Of a stretch of DNA of 7,031 nucleotides, positions 4,525 to 7,031 are shown piece after piece (positions within the stretch are counted from its first letter, which is position 1; the number at the start of each line of letters is the position of its first letter). Both the position numbers and the translations under genes were made by a program. The notes beneath the pieces were generated by a model that saw only the letters and a program-made list of their open reading frames with translations, ran no database searches and was not told the DNA's origin. Source of the DNA: Armatimonadota bacterium (lineage in GTDB: Bacteria; Armatimonadota; Fimbriimonadia; Fimbriimonadales; Fimbriimonadaceae); assembly GCA_023428805.1 (NCBI GenBank), contig JAEYWW010000104.1, positions 1 to 7,031 of the forward strand, written 5' to 3'.

Positions 4525-7031
4525 ATGAGCAAGCGCAGTCGCCCATCTCGACGCGAGGTTCTCAAAACCGCATCTGCGGCCGCTATTGTAGGAGTTCCGA
4601 AAATGAGCATCAGCGCCCCAAACCCTCAAGAGCCGGTCATTCTTTGCGCTCCCGAGGACAAGGGGTTCAATGCCACCTACTTCAAAAGACTCCGTGAGCG
4701 CGGCGAGCCCACGGAATACAAGGGGAAAAACCTGGACCTCATCGGCATGCCGATCGGCGGCATCGGTGCCGGGATGCTCTATCTGGGCGGAGATGGGCGG
4801 CTTTGGCTTTGGGACATCTTCAATCAGCCCAACACCCGGCCAACCGACGGCATCACCTACTCCCGGCCCCTTAAGCCGATCCACCCGATCGAATGCCGAT
4901 TCGCCATCTCGACTGACGAAGGAATGGCTTATCTCGATCAAGAGGGCTGCGATGACATCACCTTCAAAGGCCAATATCCCATCGCCCACATCCGCTACAA
5001 AAATGCGGGCGGCTTGGGTTTGGATGTTGAGCTCGAAGCGTTCTCACCCTTCATTCCCCACGACGAAGATGCGTCCGGGATGCCGGCGGCATTCCTCACT
5101 TACCGCATCACCAACAAAACTGATCAGAATCAGAATGTCCGCGTCGCAGGAACTTTGGAGAACGCGGTGCTCAAGTTTTCTGGAGCAAAGCAGAAGGGCC
5201 AGCGCCGCCTCAAGCCCCATGAATCGAGCGGCTGGCGCGGCTTGATCATGACTGCCGGCATCAGCAAGACCGAAGCCCCCCAGAAAGACGAAATCATCGA
5301 GGACTGGTCCAGAGGATACGCAGATTGGTCAGCCTCTGGAACCGCATTTGGAGCGGGCCCGCGCGAAGCTTCAACGATGCCCGGCTACATGGGTGATCTC
5401 GGCGAAACAGGCAAGTTTTACGTCTGCACGCACAACAACCTGTCCGGCGAAGATGTGATCCAAGCGGACACCCACATTGGCCGACTCACTCGGAAGCCGC
5501 TCCGCATCTCCCAACCTTGGCTGAGCTTCCAGATTGGAGGTGGTAATCACGTGGGCAAGACCTGCATCAACTTGCTGGTCGACGGAAAAGCCGCCCGCAC
5601 CCAGACAGGTTCGAACAGCAACCGCATCGGCTGGAAATCGTGGGATGTTCGCGAGTTCATAGGCCGCGAAGTCGTGCTCGAAATTGTCGACGAGGAGCGT
5701 GGAGGTTGGGGGCAGATCGCCGTGGGCGAAATCAGGCAGGGCGAGGAGCCCTATTCGCCCCCCTACCAGGCTGAAAGACAAGGCGACTTTGGAGCAATGA
5801 GCCTGATGGTGGCGAGCCAGGCGCCTCCCCACAACGAACTGCTCGCAAAGATGCCCGGGATGAATGCGGCTGGCGAAAAGTCCTCGAACCTCGACCAGCA
5901 GCTCGTCGGCGGAGTGGAGGCATTTGACGAGATTGCGCCAGGACAGAGCCGGGAATTCACCTTTGTCATCGCGTGGCACTTCCCCAACCCTTGGCGTGAT
6001 TCCCTGAGCCTGCTGCAGAACGCACGCGATCTCAAGCTTTGGTACGCCAAAAAGTGGCCGACGATTGATGAACTGCTGTCAGATGCAGCCGAACAGTTCG
6101 ATTCCCTGCGTTCCCGCACCCGAAAGTGGCGGGACGCCTGGTATGGCGGTTCGCTTCCCCATTGGCTGCTCGAACGTGTCCACATCGCCGCCGACGCGCT
6201 CGCCACATCGACCTGCTGGCGGTTCGACAACGACCGCTTCTACGCGTGGGAGGGCAATTATTCGTGCGCGGGAACATGCACCCACGTTTGGGGATACGCG
6301 CAGGCGGTTGGATACCTCTTCCCCAATCTGGAGCGCGGACTGCGAAAGAACATCGACTACGGAATCGCCTGGCACGAGGACGGCTCGATCGACTACCGCG
6401 CCGAATACCACCGCATCGTCGCCCACGACGGACAGTGCAACATCATCATGCGTACCCTGCGGGAGCATCTGAACTCTCCAAACATTGAGTTCCTCGAATC
6501 CGTTTGGCCCCGCGCCAAGCAGTCGCTCAAGAGATTGATCGCCGACGACAAGGACCGTGATGGCATCTTGGAGGGCGCGCAATACAACACTCTTGATGCG
6601 ACTTGGTACGGGCCGATGGCGTGGATCAGCTCGCTCTATGTCGCCGCGTTGGCGGCGGGAGAGCGCATGGCGAATGACATCGGCGACAAAGCCTTCGCCT
6701 CGGAGTGCCGAGAGCTCGCGGACAAAGGAAGGCGGCGCATCCCCGAAGTTCTCTACAACGGCGAATACTTCATCCACAAGCCCGATCCAGCTCATCCTGA
6801 GGCGAACAGCACCAATGACGGCTGCCACATCGATCAGGTGTTTGGAGATTCTTGGTTGAGGCAGCTTGGGATGGAAGGCCAGATCGATCAAGGCAAAGTG
6901 CGCTCGGCTCTCCGCTCGCTTTGGAAATACAGCTTCTGCCCCGACGTCGGCCCCTACCGCCGCGACATGAAGGTGATCCAGGGTGGTCGGTGGTACGCGA
7001 TGGCGGGCGAAGGGGGGCTTCTCATGTGCTC
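4525..7031 (+). CDS. GH116/DUF608-family glycoside hydrolase, Tat-exported, with inserted carbohydrate-binding-like domain (3' end outside window)
   Basis: Predicted extracytoplasmic retaining beta-glycosidase. Known GH116 members cleave beta-glucosides, beta-xylosides or glucosylceramide; the substrate here is unknown. There are 835 complete codons from the ATG at 4525 with no stop before the edge. The N-terminus has a twin-arginine motif SRREVLK (8-14) and a short hydrophobic stretch to about residue 25, with no clear cleavage site. The N-terminal beta-sandwich begins with IGMPIGGIGAGMLYLGGDG around 73-91. A separate beta-rich domain is inserted near 291-405. The (alpha/alpha)6 catalytic domain starts around 535. 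By motif position Glu576, in WEGNYSCAGTCTHVWGYAQ, is the expected nucleophile and Asp691, in QYNTLDATWYGP, the acid/base. DKDRDGILEG at 675-684 and AGEGGLLMC at the edge are also family-typical. The gene is divergent from fabI with a 151-bp gap and is probably monocistronic at its 5' side. Family is confident; catalytic residues rest on motif comparison from memory. Confidence 0.92.
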   Translation, partial: MSKRSRPSRREVLKTASAAAIVGVPKMSISAPNPQEPVILCAPEDKGFNATYFKRLRERGEPTEYKGKNLDLIGMPIGGIGAGMLYLGGDGRLWLWDIFNQPNTRPTDGITYSRPLKPIHPIECRFAISTDEGMAYLDQEGCDDITFKGQYPIAHIRYKNAGGLGLDVELEAFSPFIPHDEDASGMPAAFLTYRITNKTDQNQNVRVAGTLENAVLKFSGAKQKGQRRLKPHESSGWRGLIMTAGISKTEAPQKDEIIEDWSRGYADWSASGTAFGAGPREASTMPGYMGDLGETGKFYVCTHNNLSGEDVIQADTHIGRLTRKPLRISQPWLSFQIGGGNHVGKTCINLLVDGKAARTQTGSNSNRIGWKSWDVREFIGREVVLEIVDEERGGWGQIAVGEIRQGEEPYSPPYQAERQGDFGAMSLMVASQAPPHNELLAKMPGMNAAGEKSSNLDQQLVGGVEAFDEIAPGQSREFTFVIAWHFPNPWRDSLSLLQNARDLKLWYAKKWPTIDELLSDAAEQFDSLRSRTRKWRDAWYGGSLPHWLLERVHIAADALATSTCWRFDNDRFYAWEGNYSCAGTCTHVWGYAQAVGYLFPNLERGLRKNIDYGIAWHEDGSIDYRAEYHRIVAHDGQCNIIMRTLREHLNSPNIEFLESVWPRAKQSLKRLIADDKDRDGILEGAQYNTLDATWYGPMAWISSLYVAALAAGERMANDIGDKAFASECRELADKGRRRIPEVLYNGEYFIHKPDPAHPEANSTNDGCHIDQVFGDSWLRQLGMEGQIDQGKVRSALRSLWKYSFCPDVGPYRRDMKVIQGGRWYAMAGEGGLLMC
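5395..5739 (+). other. Galactose-binding-like beta domain inserted in the GH116 protein
   Basis: Residues about 291-405 of the GH116 protein interrupt the N-terminal region. Landmarks are SFQIGGGNHVGKTCINLLVDG (333-354), a TG loop, GWKSWDV (369-375) and GGWGQIAVGEI (393-403). This pattern (GGG-H, LLVDG, WDV, GWGHI-VD-I) resembles the beta-sandwich modules attached to some GH32 and planctomycete-type glycosidases, inferred to bind sugars. Here the usual GWGHI and following VD are changed to GWGQI and VG. Boundaries are approximate. Confidence 0.6.

Noticed and set aside
6079..6891. A 270-codon minus-strand frame opposite the GH116 catalytic domain
   Set aside because: It mirrors conserved codons of the catalytic domain, including both predicted catalytic residues; the protein shows no recognisable motif.

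Overview
This is a bacterial chromosomal window of moderately high G+C (about 58-60% by eye). It holds five protein genes, two of them cut by the window edges, packed with almost no intergenic DNA. There is no sign of a phage, transposon, CRISPR array, tRNA or rRNA. The lineage cannot be fixed from the sequence. A Tat-exported DUF608/GH116 glycosidase carrying an inserted carbohydrate-binding-like domain, next to a single-domain glutamate formimidoyltransferase, reminds me of Planctomycetota, Armatimonadota or Verrucomicrobiota. That is a low-confidence inference.

Layout: (1) 1-1658, plus strand, is the C-terminal two thirds or so of a Cu(I)-exporting P1B-type ATPase (CopA type) that begins before the window. 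(2) 1651-4373, minus strand, is a tight cluster transcribed leftward in the order fabI (enoyl-ACP reductase), ftcD (glutamate formimidoyltransferase), purK (carboxyaminoimidazole ribonucleotide synthase). fabI and ftcD are 3 bp apart and ftcD and purK overlap by 4 bp (ATGA). purK meets copA tail to tail with an 8-bp overlap. (3) 4374-4524 is the only real intergenic region (151 bp). It lies between divergent fabI and the glycosidase gene and contains a strong minus-strand intrinsic terminator just upstream of fabI. A -10-like box also sits directly in front of each start codon. (4) 4525-7031, plus strand, is a GH116/DUF608 glycoside hydrolase with a twin-arginine signal, running off the right edge.

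How they fit together: the minus-strand cluster joins lipid synthesis (FabI), folate one-carbon chemistry (FtcD) and purine synthesis (PurK). FtcD and PurK can be linked through the demand of purine synthesis for formyl-tetrahydrofolate, but that is an inference from adjacency. CopA and the glycosidase are separate functions: copper efflux at the membrane, and extracytoplasmic beta-glycoside cleavage. I did not find evidence of a wholly undescribed system. The points most worth checking are the terminator in the fabI leader, the possible leaderless starts, the domain inserted in the GH116 enzyme, and the FtcD-PurK pairing.
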